From: Solimonas marina | GTDB taxonomy: Bacteria; Pseudomonadota; Gammaproteobacteria; Nevskiales; Nevskiaceae | Length of the DNA stretch: 64,000 bases | Assembly (NCBI RefSeq): GCF_012241385.1 | Contig: NZ_JAAVXB010000003.1 | Location: forward strand, 124,001 to 188,000 | Direction of reading: 5' to 3' | Part shown: piece by piece, positions 52,887-61,932 of the stretch | How the letters are laid out: each line of letters opens with the position of its first letter | Numbering within the stretch: the first letter of the stretch is position 1 | Translations under genes and position numbers: made by a program | Notes under the pieces: generated by a model | Told to the model about the DNA's origin: nothing | The model's database searches: none | What the model saw: the letters and a program-made list of their open reading frames with translations, nothing else

Positions 52887-54107
52887 GTGAACGATGCCGC
52901 CCCTTCGTCGATGACCGGACTGGTGCTGACGGCCGGCGGTGCGCGTGGCGCCTATCAGGCTGGCGTGATCAAGCGCATCAGCGAGTTGCCATCGCTGCGC
53001 AACAAACCCTCGCCGTTCAAGATCATTGCCGGTGCGTCGGCCGGTGCCATCAATGGCGCGGCGCTGGCCGCGTCGAACTCCAATTTCGCCGAAGGCGCCG
53101 CGTTGCTGGCGCGTCTGTGGTCGCAGTTGACCTTCTCCGATGTGTTTCGCACCGACGCATCGGCATTGGCGCGGACCGGTTCGAAGCTGGCGCTCGACAT
53201 GGCGTTCGGCGGTCTCATCGGCGGCGGTCGGGTCGATGCCTTGGTCGACAGCACGCCGCTGCGCAGCTTCCTCGGCCGGCATCTCAACTTCGACGGTATC
53301 GACGAGGCCATCGCCAAGGGCGATCTGTATGCGGTGGCGATCACCGCGACCGGCTATCACTCCGGCAAGGCCTTCACCTTCGTGCAGGGCGTGCCCGGCG
53401 TGCCGTTGTGGAACAAGAGCCGGCGCGTGGCGCTGGCGGCGCCGCTGACGCTTGATCATGTGCGCGCGTCGTCGTCGATTCCGATTGTCTTTCCGCCGGT
53501 GCCCTTGGCCGCTGGTACATCGGTCGCGTACTTCGGCGACGGTGCGCTGCGTCTGACGACGCCGCTGTCGCCGGCGATCCGGCTCGGTGCCGACCGGCTG
53601 TTCGCGATCGGCGTGCGCTGCCAGGAATCGGCCGACAGCCTGCTGCGCTCGGAGCTGTCGGCCGACGCCGAACTGGTCGCCGAACTGCAGCGGCCGCCGC
53701 TGGCGCAGATCTGCGGCGTGTTTCTCAACGCGATCTTTCTCGACCATCTCGACGCCGATCTCGACCACCTCAAGCGCATGAACGAGCTGGTGCGCAACGG
53801 CGCCGTGATGTCGCGCAGCAAGCTCAGCGAGCCGATGCGCGTCGTCGAGCCGCTGGCGATCTCGCCGTCGGCCGATATCGCCATCATCGCCAAGACGCTC
53901 GCGCACCGCATGCCGCGCGCGATCCGCTATCTGATGGACGGGCTCGGCACGCCGGACGCGCAGAGCGCGGATCTGACCAGCTACCTGCTGTTCGACCGCG
54001 CGTTCACCAGTGAGCTGATCCAGCTCGGTTATCGAGATGCCGCGCAGCGTATCGACGAGATCGAATATTTCCTGGTGCAGCAACGCCCGGAGCGGCGCAA
54101 GCGCTGA
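52887..54107 (+). CDS. Patatin-like phospholipase
   Basis: 406 residues from GTG 52887 (ribosome site GGAG at 52875-52878). Oxyanion GGARGAYQ at 17-24, nucleophile S51 in GASAGAING, and the DGA motif in FGDGALRLTTPLSPA; a long helical C-terminal extension follows. It should hydrolyse membrane lipids or acyl chains. Cytoplasmic by sequence, without a signal peptide. Monocistronic, followed by the MscS gene in the same direction after 117 bp. Confidence 0.88.
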   Translation: MNDAAPSSMTGLVLTAGGARGAYQAGVIKRISELPSLRNKPSPFKIIAGASAGAINGAALAASNSNFAEGAALLARLWSQLTFSDVFRTDASALARTGSKLALDMAFGGLIGGGRVDALVDSTPLRSFLGRHLNFDGIDEAIAKGDLYAVAITATGYHSGKAFTFVQGVPGVPLWNKSRRVALAAPLTLDHVRASSSIPIVFPPVPLAAGTSVAYFGDGALRLTTPLSPAIRLGADRLFAIGVRCQESADSLLRSELSADAELVAELQRPPLAQICGVFLNAIFLDHLDADLDHLKRMNELVRNGAVMSRSKLSEPMRVVEPLAISPSADIAIIAKTLAHRMPRAIRYLMDGLGTPDAQSADLTSYLLFDRAFTSELIQLGYRDAAQRIDEIEYFLVQQRPERRKR

Positions 54108-54224
54108 GCCCTGCGGGGGCCATGCGTGTCGTTGCGAGAGTCGACCTTGTCGCAGCTGCGGCTTTCACTTCCAGCCGACGCGACTACACTAGTCGATCAC
54201 CTGACACCCCCACAGGAGATTTGA

Positions 54225-55082
54225 GTGGACGCCGTACTCGACAAACTGACCGACGTGGATGCCCTCACGGCCTTCGCACTGCCGGTGCTGTGGAGCGTCA
54301 TCGCTGCGCTGCTGACCTTCTTCATCGGCCGCTGGCTGATCAAGCTCGCCGTCGGCATCGTGCGCAAGGTCATGACGCGCCGCGAAGCGGACCCGATGCT
54401 GATCAACTTCGTCGCGACCGTGCTTTACGCGATCGCCATGGCGATCGTCATTATCTCCGCGCTTGCCCAGCTGGGCGTCGACACCACGTCCGCCGCCGCG
54501 GTCATGGGCGGTATGGCCGTCGCCGTCGGCCTGGCCCTGCAGGGACAGCTGTCTTCGTTCGCCTCCGGCGTGCTGCTGATCGTGTTCCGGCCGTTTCGCG
54601 CCGGCGACTTCGTACAGATCGGCGGCACCATGGGCACGGTTGAGCACCTGAAGATCGTCATCACCGTGCTGAAGTCACCCGATGGCCAGGAAATCACGCT
54701 GCCGAACTCGGCGGTGTGGGGCAACACCATCACCAACTTCAGCATTCGTCCGATCCGCCGCGTCGATCTGGCGATCGGCATCGCCTACGGTTCCGATCTG
54801 CGCAAGGCCAAGCAGATCCTCGAAACGCTGCTGGCCGAGGAGTCGCGCTTCCTCGACGATCCGGCACGCACGGTGCATTGCTCGAACCTGGGCGAAAGCT
54901 CGGTCGATTTCGCGGTGCGCGGCTGGACCAACAGCGGCGACTGGTGGAATACGCGCTGCGAGATGCTGGAGAAGATCAAGCTGCGCTTCGACGCTGAAGG
55001 CATCGAGATCCCGTTCCCGCAGATGGATCTGCACGTGCGCGACACGCCGCCGCCGGAAGACATGCCGGCACGCGCCGCCTGA
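54225..55082 (+). CDS. mscS: Small-conductance mechanosensitive channel (MscS family)
   Basis: 285 residues, the size of E. coli MscS. Three membrane helices; TM3 is VMGGMAVAVGLALQGQLSSFASGVLLIVFRPFRAGDFV, the glycine/alanine-packed pore helix, then a beta domain and C-terminal cytoplasmic vestibule. GTG 54225 with AGGAGA at 54213. It releases solutes on osmotic downshift, alongside MscL encoded 22 kb away. Terminator follows. Confidence 0.93.
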   Translation: MDAVLDKLTDVDALTAFALPVLWSVIAALLTFFIGRWLIKLAVGIVRKVMTRREADPMLINFVATVLYAIAMAIVIISALAQLGVDTTSAAAVMGGMAVAVGLALQGQLSSFASGVLLIVFRPFRAGDFVQIGGTMGTVEHLKIVITVLKSPDGQEITLPNSAVWGNTITNFSIRPIRRVDLAIGIAYGSDLRKAKQILETLLAEESRFLDDPARTVHCSNLGESSVDFAVRGWTNSGDWWNTRCEMLEKIKLRFDAEGIEIPFPQMDLHVRDTPPPEDMPARAA

Positions 55083-55103
55083 GGCGCATCCAGCGGTGGC
55101 AGC

Positions 55104-55135
55104 AAAAGCCGGCGCCCCGTGCGCCGGCTTTTTCG
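55104..55135. terminator. Bidirectional terminator between mscS and darP
   Basis: AAAAGCCGGCGC (55104-55115), loop of 5, GCGCCGGCTTTTT (55121-55133); AT-rich on both flanks between convergent genes. Confidence 0.9.
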
Positions 55136-55136
55136 T

Positions 55137-55685
55137 TCAGTCGCGGGCCGCGCGTTCCATCGTCTGGCGCACGGCCAGCAGCAGCTCGCGGGCATAGGCG
55201 CCCGGCTTGGGTGCCGGCGCGTCGGGATTCGCCTCGGCGGCGGCCTGCAGCGCAGTGCGTTCGCGGCGTGCGTTACGAATCAGTTGCCGCAGCGGCTGCA
55301 CCTCCAGCTGCGGATGCTCGGCGATCCATTCGGTGACGGCTGCATCGTCGTCGAGCAGGCGCTCGCGCCAGCGCTCGGCGTCGGCCATCGAGCGCTCGCG
55401 CGTGCGCCAGTACGCCGCCACGGCGATGCGCAAGGCCTCCGGATCGGAGCCGCGCAGCAGCTTGCCGATGTACTGGCCGTGCCGGCGCCGCGCTTCATGC
55501 GAGCGAATGCGGCGCAGCTCGCGCAGCGCTTCGCGCAGGCGCTCATCCATCTCGATGGCGTCGAGCTGCGGGTCGGGCAGCGCCAGCAGATCGTTGCCGA
55601 TCGTCATCAGCTCCTGCGCCTCGCGCTTGAGCTGTGATTTGCTCGGACCGTCGAATTCGAATTCCAGCGGTGGCGGCTTGGCCAT
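55137..55685 (-). CDS. darP: Ribosome-biogenesis factor DarP (YjgA)
   Basis: 182 residues, helical and charged. Conserved DarP segments are KSQLKREAQELMTIGNDLLALP and RRRHGQYIGKLLRG. DarP associates with the 50S precursor and promotes its assembly. ATG 55685 starts the family-like sequence; it lies two bases after the stop of the DUF1415 gene, so both are one operon. Confidence 0.92.
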   Translation of the reverse strand: MAKPPPLEFEFDGPSKSQLKREAQELMTIGNDLLALPDPQLDAIEMDERLREALRELRRIRSHEARRRHGQYIGKLLRGSDPEALRIAVAAYWRTRERSMADAERWRERLLDDDAAVTEWIAEHPQLEVQPLRQLIRNARRERTALQAAAEANPDAPAPKPGAYARELLLAVRQTMERAARD

Positions 55686-55687
55686 CT

Positions 55688-56233
55688 TCAGCGTCCCGCC
55701 AGGTAGGCGAACAGCGTGTCGCGCTGTGCGCTGCTCATCTCGCGCATCAGGCGGATGTTGTTTTCGGGAATGACGTCGACGTTCGGGTGACTGTCGATCG
55801 CCGCCTCGACGCTGTCCTCGCGCAGCAGGTGCAGCAGCGGGTACGGCGCGCGGTTGGTCAGGTTCTCCGGATCGTCGGCTTCGGTGCCGGCGAACTGGTA
55901 GTGCGGGTGGAAGCTGGCGATCTGGAAGATGCCGCTCCACTCGAACTGGTCGAGCAGGCCGTCGGCCTGGTCGAGGAAGTCGTTGTAGGCCATGAAGTCG
56001 GCGAGCAGGTGCGGCACGACGATCAGCGTCGTTTCGATCGCCTCCGGCTTGCTGTCGTCGAGCTTTTGCAGTTCGAGCTGCAGCTCGGCCAGCAGGTCCA
56101 GCTCTTCGCGCGCCTCGCTGACGGCGATGCGCACGCGGCCGGCGCGCGCCGGGCGTGCCGCGAACGGGCACAGGTTGAGGCCGATGATGATCTCATCGAG
56201 CCAGCGGCGGACTTCGGATTCAATCGGGTTCAC
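55688..56233 (-). CDS. DUF1415 family protein
   Basis: 181 residues from GTG 56233 (a longer start at ATG 56266 exists). Family features: RRWLDEIIIGLNLCPFAARP at the N terminus, TLIVVPHLLADFMAYNDFL and FQIASFHPHYQFAGTEADDPENLTNRAPYPLLHLLRE. Function unknown; the conserved Cys and His suggest metal binding. Operon with darP. Confidence 0.88.
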   Translation of the reverse strand: MNPIESEVRRWLDEIIIGLNLCPFAARPARAGRVRIAVSEAREELDLLAELQLELQKLDDSKPEAIETTLIVVPHLLADFMAYNDFLDQADGLLDQFEWSGIFQIASFHPHYQFAGTEADDPENLTNRAPYPLLHLLREDSVEAAIDSHPNVDVIPENNIRLMREMSSAQRDTLFAYLAGR

Positions 56234-56354
56234 GATGCTGCAGGGGCTTCGCCTATGGCCGCGCACTGTACGGCAAACGCGGACGGGCGTCGCGCCGGCA
56301 GGCCGGCGAACGCCGGGTTACCCTGCGGCCATTGCCCGTCCGGAGCCTGCGAAG

Positions 56355-56855
56355 ATGACGGTTCGCCTGCCACGCCCCTGTTTCGCCCTGCCGGCCCTGC
56401 TGCTGCCACTGCTGGCACAGGCCGATCCGGTGCCCCTCGATGCCGCGGCATTGCGGGCCTGCGCCACACGGGTGGTCGAGCTGCGCAGCGGGTCGGCGCA
56501 ATTGACGCTGCGTTCGTCGGCATTGGAAGCGCGCCGCGCGCAGCTCGATGCCCGCGCGCCAGCCCTGCAGAATGCCGGCGGCGCGCCGGCCGAGGCCGAT
56601 CTCGACGCCCATCTCGATCTGCAGCAGCGGCGCCGTCAGCACCATGACGAAGCGCTGGCCTTCAATGCCGAGGTCGCGCAGCAGCGGCAGGCCGTCGACG
56701 CATTGAACGGCGTCAAGCAGGACTACGCGCGTGAGTGCGCGGGCCGGCCTTATCGACGCCGCGATTTCACGGCATTGCCGGCCAGTCTGCAGGCGGCGAT
56801 GCGCGCCGGTCTCGACGATGTCGTGGTGCCTTACGTCGATCCGGCATCGCGCTGA
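56355..56855 (+). CDS. Small secreted helical protein of unknown function
   Basis: 166 residues. Signal peptide (about 1-23, ending AQADP), then a helical Arg/Ala/Gln-rich chain with coiled-coil character (AHLDLQQRRRQHHDEALAFNAEVAQQRQAVDALNG) and two cysteines. No family recognised. Reads like a periplasmic protein of 143 residues after processing. Its stop is one base before the convergent ECF sigma-factor gene. Confidence 0.6.
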   Translation: MTVRLPRPCFALPALLLPLLAQADPVPLDAAALRACATRVVELRSGSAQLTLRSSALEARRAQLDARAPALQNAGGAPAEADLDAHLDLQQRRRQHHDEALAFNAEVAQQRQAVDALNGVKQDYARECAGRPYRRRDFTALPASLQAAMRAGLDDVVVPYVDPASR

Positions 56856-56856
56856 A

Positions 56857-58113
56857 TCAGCGGCCGCGTGCTCGCGCCAGCAGCAGCTCGCGTTCGCGGG
56901 CGTTTTGCGTCAGCGTCGCCGCCTGTTCGAATTCGCTGCGCGCCTCATCGTGGCGCCCAAGCCGCTCCAGCAAGTCGCCGCGCACGCTGGGCAGCAGGTG
57001 GTAGTGGCGCAGCGCCGGCGTGTCGCGCAAGGCATCGACGATGGCCAGACCCGCTGCCGGGCCGTCGGCCATCGCCACCGCCACGGCGCGATTCAGCTCG
57101 ACGACCGGCGAGCGCGTCAGCAGCGCCAGTTCGGCATAGAGCGCGGCGATGCGCGACCAGTCGGTGGCGTCCGCATGCAAGGCGCGCGCGTGACAGGCCG
57201 CGATTTCGGCCTGCAGCCGGTACGGCCCCGGCGCGTCGCCCCGCGCGGCGGCACGCGCCAGCGCCTCGAGGCCGTGGTGGATCAGCAGCCGGTCCCAGAG
57301 CGCGCGATTCTGGTCGAGCAGCAGGATCGGCTGTCCATCGGCGTCGGTGCGTGCCGCCGTACGCGAGGCCTGCAAGGCCATCAGCGCGACCAGGCCCAGC
57401 ACCTCGGGCTGATCCGGCATCAGTCCAGCGACGACGCGCCCAAGGCGCAGCGCCTCTTCGCACAGCGCCGGACGCATCCAGTCCTCGCCGGTGGTCGCCG
57501 AATAGCCCTCGTTGAAGATCAGATAGATCACTTCCAGCACCGACGCCAGGCGCTCGGCGAGCGCTTCGCGCGGCGGCTGCGCGAACGGCACCTGTGCGTC
57601 GGCCAGGCTGCGCTTGGCGCGCACGATGCGCTGCGCGATGGTCGGTTCCGGAACCAGGAAGGCACGTGCGATTTCGTCGGTGCTGAGACCGCCCAGCACG
57701 CGCAGCGTCAGCGCGATGCGGGCTTCGCGCGACAACAGCGGGTGACAGGCGGTGAAGATCAGGCGCAGCAGGTCGTCGCCGATGTGATCGTCGAGGTCGG
57801 GATCGGTGCCGGTCTGCGCATCGAGCAGCTGCGCTTCGATCTCGCGCGTCAACGCGTCGGCCTTGCGGCCCTGCATCTGCCGATGGCGCAGCAGATCGAT
57901 GCCATGGCGCTTGGCGGTGGTCATCAGCCACGCACCCGGGTTATCGGGAATGCCGTGGCGTGGCCACTGTTCGAGCGCGGTGACCAGCGCGTCTTGCGCC
58001 AGCTCCTCGGCCAGGCCGATATCCTGCACCAGCCGCGCGAGGCTGGCGATGAGCCTCGCCGACTCGATGCGCCAGACGGCATCGATCGCGCGCCGGACAT
58101 CGGCGTCGGTCAT
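56857..58113 (-). CDS. ECF sigma factor with C-terminal extension (ECF42 type)
   Basis: 418 residues, twice the length of a plain ECF. Region 2 around LAEELAQDALVTALEQWPRHG and region 4 around LSTDEIARAFLVPEPTIAQRIVRAKR are visible, followed by a long helical C-terminal domain (DUF6596/TPR-like; LLPSVRGDLLERLGRHDEARSEFEQA). This layout with YCII/DGPF neighbours defines ECF42. There is no anti-sigma gene; the extension is thought to regulate activity. ATG 58113 is the likely start. Last gene of a four-gene operon behind a matching promoter. Confidence 0.9.
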   Translation of the reverse strand: MTDADVRRAIDAVWRIESARLIASLARLVQDIGLAEELAQDALVTALEQWPRHGIPDNPGAWLMTTAKRHGIDLLRHRQMQGRKADALTREIEAQLLDAQTGTDPDLDDHIGDDLLRLIFTACHPLLSREARIALTLRVLGGLSTDEIARAFLVPEPTIAQRIVRAKRSLADAQVPFAQPPREALAERLASVLEVIYLIFNEGYSATTGEDWMRPALCEEALRLGRVVAGLMPDQPEVLGLVALMALQASRTAARTDADGQPILLLDQNRALWDRLLIHHGLEALARAAARGDAPGPYRLQAEIAACHARALHADATDWSRIAALYAELALLTRSPVVELNRAVAVAMADGPAAGLAIVDALRDTPALRHYHLLPSVRGDLLERLGRHDEARSEFEQAATLTQNARERELLLARARGR

Positions 58114-58141
58114 CGCCGTGCGCAGCCGGTGGGCAAGGCGC

Positions 58142-58582
58142 TCACGCCGAATCGCAGTTCGCGCCGCCGGCCGGTTCGCCGCCGCCGACCATCCATGGCG
58201 TGCCGTAGCGGTCGGTGAGCATGCCGAAGCCGGCGGCCCAGAACGTCGGGCCGAACGGCATGCGCACATCGCCACCGACCGCCAGCGCATCGAAGATTGC
58301 ACGCGCGCGCTCGGCGCTCGGATAGACCAGCGACAGATTCATGCCGCTGCGTCCCGGAAACGCCTGCCCGGCCATCCAGTCGGACGCCATCAGCGTCTGG
58401 CCTTCGAGTTCGAGCTGCGCGTGCATGACCCGCTCGGGGTCTTGGACGGGATGCTGCGGATCGGGCGGCGCATCGCCATGGCGCATCATCATGATCATGC
58501 GGCCGCCCAGCGTGCGCTCGTAGAACTGCATGGCCGGTGCGCAATCGCCGTCGAAGAACAGATAAGGGCTCAGCGTGCTCAT
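58142..58582 (-). CDS. VOC/PhnB-like protein
   Basis: 146 residues, glyoxalase/bleomycin-resistance-dioxygenase fold of the PhnB/YjdN type: SPYLFFDGDCAPAMQFYERTLGGRM and MPFGPTFWAAGFGMLTDRYGTPWMV. Such proteins often accompany DGPF genes. Substrate unknown. Its ATG overlaps the stop of the upstream YCII gene by ATGA. Confidence 0.88.
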   Translation of the reverse strand: MSTLSPYLFFDGDCAPAMQFYERTLGGRMIMMMRHGDAPPDPQHPVQDPERVMHAQLELEGQTLMASDWMAGQAFPGRSGMNLSLVYPSAERARAIFDALAVGGDVRMPFGPTFWAAGFGMLTDRYGTPWMVGGGEPAGGANCDSA

Positions 58583-59004
58583 GTGCTCGCTCCCGTCGTC
58601 GGCTTCTGCATCTCGGCAAAGTCGGCGGCCACCGCCTGCACGTCGCTCGGGAAATCCTCGAAGGCCTGGACCTGGCGGACTTCGATGATTTCGTTGTCGC
58701 CAGCCGGGCAGCGCATCGCCCAGGCGATCGCTGCGTCGCGTGACGCCACGTCGATCATCCAGTAGCCGCCGAGCACTTCCTTGGCTTCGGCGAACGGACC
58801 GTCGACCACCTGCGGCTTGCCGCCGCGAAAGTGCACGCGTGCGCCGGCCGACGGCGGATGCAGGCCGTCGAGGGTGACGAGCACGCCGGCCTCCTGCAGC
58901 GCCCGGTTGTATTCCATCATCGCGGCGACGGCCGCCGCGTCCGGCATGGTGCCCGGCGCGGCGGATTCGTAACCCTTGGGGATCATCAGCATCATGAAGC
59001 GCAT
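58579..59004 (-). CDS. YCII/DGPF domain protein (copy 1)
   Basis: 141 residues with the domain core MRFMMLMIPKGYES and the defining DGPFAEAKEVLGGYWMIDV. YCII-fold proteins are small dimers, some with peroxidase or thioesterase activity; the ECF42-linked DGPF type has no assigned role. Second gene of the operon. Overlaps the VOC gene. Confidence 0.92.
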   Translation of the reverse strand: MRFMMLMIPKGYESAAPGTMPDAAAVAAMMEYNRALQEAGVLVTLDGLHPPSAGARVHFRGGKPQVVDGPFAEAKEVLGGYWMIDVASRDAAIAWAMRCPAGDNEIIEVRQVQAFEDFPSDVQAVAADFAEMQKPTTGAST

Positions 59005-59018
59005 GTCGGTCTCCGCTG

Positions 59019-59426
59019 TCAGTGCGCCGCAGCGGCGCAGTCGTGCCGCAGCGGCTCGGCGTCGCCGAGCTGGGCACGGATATCGTCAAGCTCGTACAGC
59101 GGCCGCAGCTCGACCTCGGTGCCGCCGTCGAACGGTGCGCGCTTCAACCATTCGATGGCCTCGGCCTTGGAGCGGACCTGCCACAGCCAGAAGCCGGCGA
59201 CCAGTTCCTTGGTTTCCGCAAACGGGCCGTCGATGACGGTGCTGCGCTTGTCGTCGAAGCACACACGGACGCCATCGGCGCTCGGCCGCAGGCCGTCGCC
59301 GGCCAGCATGATGCCGGCGCGCAGCAATTCCTCGTTGTAGCGCCCCATTGCCGCGAAGTGTTCTGGCGGTGGCAGCACGCCGGCTTCGGTCTCGGCGCTG
59401 GCTTTCACGATCACCATGAATCTCAT
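59019..59426 (-). CDS. YCII/DGPF domain protein (copy 2)
   Basis: 135 residues: MRFMVIVKASAETE then DGPFAETKELVAGFWLW. First gene of the ECF42 operon, 42 nt behind a TGTCGA-type promoter, with GGAG before its ATG. Clearly a paralogue of the neighbouring DGPF genes but well diverged. Confidence 0.92.
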   Translation of the reverse strand: MRFMVIVKASAETEAGVLPPPEHFAAMGRYNEELLRAGIMLAGDGLRPSADGVRVCFDDKRSTVIDGPFAETKELVAGFWLWQVRSKAEAIEWLKRAPFDGGTEVELRPLYELDDIRAQLGDAEPLRHDCAAAAH

Positions 59427-59475
59427 CGTCGTCTCCGTCTCGCATCATGACCGCGATCGGCGGCCTCATCATGAC

Positions 59476-59502
59476 GACGAGTGAGCGGCTTGCAAATCGA
59501 CA
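59476..59502 (-). promoter_or_regulatory. ECF42-type promoter of the DGPF-sigma operon
   Basis: On the minus strand TGTCGA (59497-59502) as -35, 17-bp spacer, CGTC (59476-59479) as -10: the motif reported for ECF42 sigma factors as I recall. Transcription would start near 59468. Confidence 0.6.
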
Positions 59503-59512
59503 GCGCGCTGTC
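59499..59512. promoter_or_regulatory. Perfect 14-bp palindrome in the divergent DGPF region
   Basis: GACAGCGCGCTGTC, perfectly symmetric, overlapping the -35 of the ECF42 promoter and lying between the divergent DGPF genes. A possible binding site for an unknown regulator. Confidence 0.5.
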
Positions 59513-59606
59513 ATAAAAAATCCTTGCGCTGCGAGCACTTGCAATCCGCAGCCGGCTTCGCGACGATCCTGCCACCGCTGCCATGAGCCCTGCCGGAGTC
59601 CGAGTG

Positions 59607-59960
59607 ATGCGTTATGCCCTGCTGATCATCGAGCCGCGCGGCCAGCGCGAGGCGCGCACGTCGGCCGAAGGCGAGGCGGCGTACGCGAGCATGGTCGCGT
59701 TCGCCGAAGGCCTGCAGACGCGGGGCAAGCTGCTCGCCGTCGAATCGCTGACGGCGGATCGCGCCGGTACTCGCGTCGCCGTGCGCGGCGGCAAGCCGCA
59801 GGTGGTCGACGGTCCGTTTGCCGAGGCCAAGGAAATGATCGGCGGCTTCTTCCTGCTGGACGTGGAGAGCCGTGACGAGGCCTTGGCGATCGCCGCCGAC
59901 TGTCCGGCCGCCGCCTGGGCGACGGTCGAAGTGCGTGAAGCCGGCCCGTGTTTCCTCTGA
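59607..59960 (+). CDS. YCII/DGPF domain protein (copy 3, divergent)
   Basis: 117 residues: MRYALLIIEPRGQREART and DGPFAEAKEMIGGFFLLDV. Divergent from the other DGPF genes of the cluster. ATG 59607 follows GGAG at 59594-59597. No ECF42 motif was found in its own direction, so it may have a different promoter. nhaA follows 56 bp later. Confidence 0.9.
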   Translation: MRYALLIIEPRGQREARTSAEGEAAYASMVAFAEGLQTRGKLLAVESLTADRAGTRVAVRGGKPQVVDGPFAEAKEMIGGFFLLDVESRDEALAIAADCPAAAWATVEVREAGPCFL

Positions 59961-60015
59961 ATCCCGCTAGCGTCCATACACCGCGGGCACAACCGCCCCG
60001 ATCCGGAACCGATTG

Positions 60016-61209
60016 ATGTCGAACCCCGCAACGCCCACGCCGCCGCTGCCCAAGCTGCTTGAATTCCTCAAGCATGAATCGTCGGCCGGTCTGATCCTGA
60101 TGGGCTCGGCGCTGCTGGCGCTGATCGTCGCCAACTCGCCGCTGGCCGACGGCTATTTCCACGCGCTGCATGTCTACATCGGCGGCCTCAGCGTGTTGCA
60201 CTGGATCAACGACGGCTTGATGGCGCTGTTCTTCCTGCTGGTCGGTCTGGAGATCAAGCGCGAGATGCTCGAAGGCCAGCTGTCGAGCTGGGGGCAGCGC
60301 ATCCTGCCGGGCTTCGCCGCGCTCGGCGGCATGATCGTGCCGGCGTTGATCTACGTCGCCTGCACGCAGGGCGACAGCACCGCGCTGCGCGGCTGGGCGA
60401 TTCCGATGGCCACCGACATCGCGTTCGCGCTCGGCGTGTTGACGCTGCTCGGTTCGCGCGTGCCGGCCTCGTTGAAAGTCTTCCTCGCGGCGCTGGCCAT
60501 CATCGACGACCTCGGCGCCGTCATCGTCATCGCGCTGTTCTATACCGAGCAACTGTCGATGCTTGCGCTAGGCGGTGCGGCGGCGGTGCTCGCGGTGCTG
60601 ATCGCGCTGAATGTGTTCGGCGTCAAACGCGTCTGGATTTATCTGCTGCTCGGTGTGCTGCTGTGGTTCTTCGTGCTCAAGTCCGGCGTCCACGCGACGC
60701 TGGCCGGCGTGATGCTGGCGCTGACGGTGCCGCTGCGCGAGAAGGGCGAGAAGGCCGTCGATCATGCCGACCACGGTCATTCGCCGCTGCATCGGCTCGA
60801 ACACGGCCTGCATCCGTGGAGCGCCTTCCTCGTCATTCCGATCTTCGGCTTCGCCAATGCCGGCGTGTCGTTCGCTGGCATGAGTCCGCACGCGGTGTTC
60901 GACGCGGTGCCGCTCGGCATCATCGCCGGCCTGTTCATCGGCAAGCAGCTCGGCGTGCTCGGCTTTACCTGGCTGGCGATCGCCACCGGCCGCGCGCAGC
61001 GGCCGGCGCAGGCGAGCTGGATGCAGCTCTACGGCGTGGCGCTGCTGTGCGGCATCGGCTTCACGATGAGCCTGTTCATCGGCGGCCTGGCGTTTGGCGA
61101 CGGCGGCGAGCTGATGCGCGAGACCAAGCTTGGCGTGCTCGGCGGCTCGGTGCTGTCGGCGCTGGCTGGTGTGTTCGTCCTGCGCTTTCTGGTTCGCGCG
61201 CCGCGCTGA
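60016..61209 (+). CDS. nhaA: Na+/H+ antiporter NhaA
   Basis: 397 residues, 12 membrane segments. The sodium-binding pair is in [19 protein letters not shown], with the third site in [22 protein letters not shown]. It exports Na+ for two H+ and protects against salt and alkali. ATG 60016 is preferred over the upstream TTG at 60013. Convergent with the YceI gene, one base apart. Confidence 0.95.
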   Translation: MSNPATPTPPLPKLLEFLKHESSAGLILMGSALLALIVANSPLADGYFHALHVYIGGLSVLHWINDGLMALFFLLVGLEIKREMLEGQLSSWGQRILPGFAALGGMIVPALIYVACTQGDSTALRGWAIPMATDIAFALGVLTLLGSRVPASLKVFLAALAIIDDLGAVIVIALFYTEQLSMLALGGAAAVLAVLIALNVFGVKRVWIYLLLGVLLWFFVLKSGVHATLAGVMLALTVPLREKGEKAVDHADHGHSPLHRLEHGLHPWSAFLVIPIFGFANAGVSFAGMSPHAVFDAVPLGIIAGLFIGKQLGVLGFTWLAIATGRAQRPAQASWMQLYGVALLCGIGFTMSLFIGGLAFGDGGELMRETKLGVLGGSVLSALAGVFVLRFLVRAPR

Positions 61210-61210
61210 T

Positions 61211-61810
61211 TCAGATCTGCGAGACCGCTTCCATCTGGATACGCAGCGTCACCGTCATGTCGAAGCCGTAGTCCTTGCCGGCGCTGAGACCGTAGTCGTC
61301 GCGCTGGAAGCTCGCTAGCGCGTCGGCGCCGCACAGCTCGCGGTCTTTCAGCATCGGGTGCGGCATGCACTTGAAGCTGTTGACGGTCAGCACCAGCGGA
61401 TGTGTCATGCCGTGTAGCGTGAGCGTGCCGACCACGCGCGTCGGGCGACCGTCGACGAAATCCGTGAGCCGGCCTTGGTAGATCGCCTGCGGGTATTTCG
61501 CGGCATCGAAAAATTCCGGCGCCACGGCTTGTTCGTGCATCGCATCCAATCCGAAATCGACGCTGTCGATGTCGACCGCAACCTTGACCGTACCGGTCTG
61601 CGCGACGCGGTCGAGCGTCATCGTGCCGGTCGTCTGGTTGAACTTGCCGCGCCACACCGACAGGCCGCCCATATGATCACCCTCGAAACTCGGATAGGTG
61701 TGCGCCGGGTCCATCTCATAGGCCTGTGGCGCCGCCAGTGCGCTGCCCGTGGCCAGCGCCGCTGCCGCCGCGACCAGGCCGCGCATCGTCGATCGGGTGG
61801 TCTTTTTCAT
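61211..61810 (-). CDS. YceI family secreted protein
   Basis: 199 residues. Signal peptide (1-26), then the YceI lipocalin-like fold with [32 protein letters not shown]. YceI proteins bind isoprenoid-type lipids such as octaprenyl chains in the periplasm. Contains four cysteines near CMPHP and LCGADA. Convergent with nhaA. Confidence 0.92.
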   Translation of the reverse strand: MKKTTRSTMRGLVAAAAALATGSALAAPQAYEMDPAHTYPSFEGDHMGGLSVWRGKFNQTTGTMTLDRVAQTGTVKVAVDIDSVDFGLDAMHEQAVAPEFFDAAKYPQAIYQGRLTDFVDGRPTRVVGTLTLHGMTHPLVLTVNSFKCMPHPMLKDRELCGADALASFQRDDYGLSAGKDYGFDMTVTLRIQMEAVSQI

Positions 61811-61932
61811 GCGGGGTTCTCCTCATTTTCGTGAGCAAGCGCTCGGTGCGCATGATGACGACGAACGAGGTCGCGAGGAATCGACCAGAATTGGGGGATG
61901 AAGTCGAAAAAAGTTGGCGGCCGGTGCCGCGC

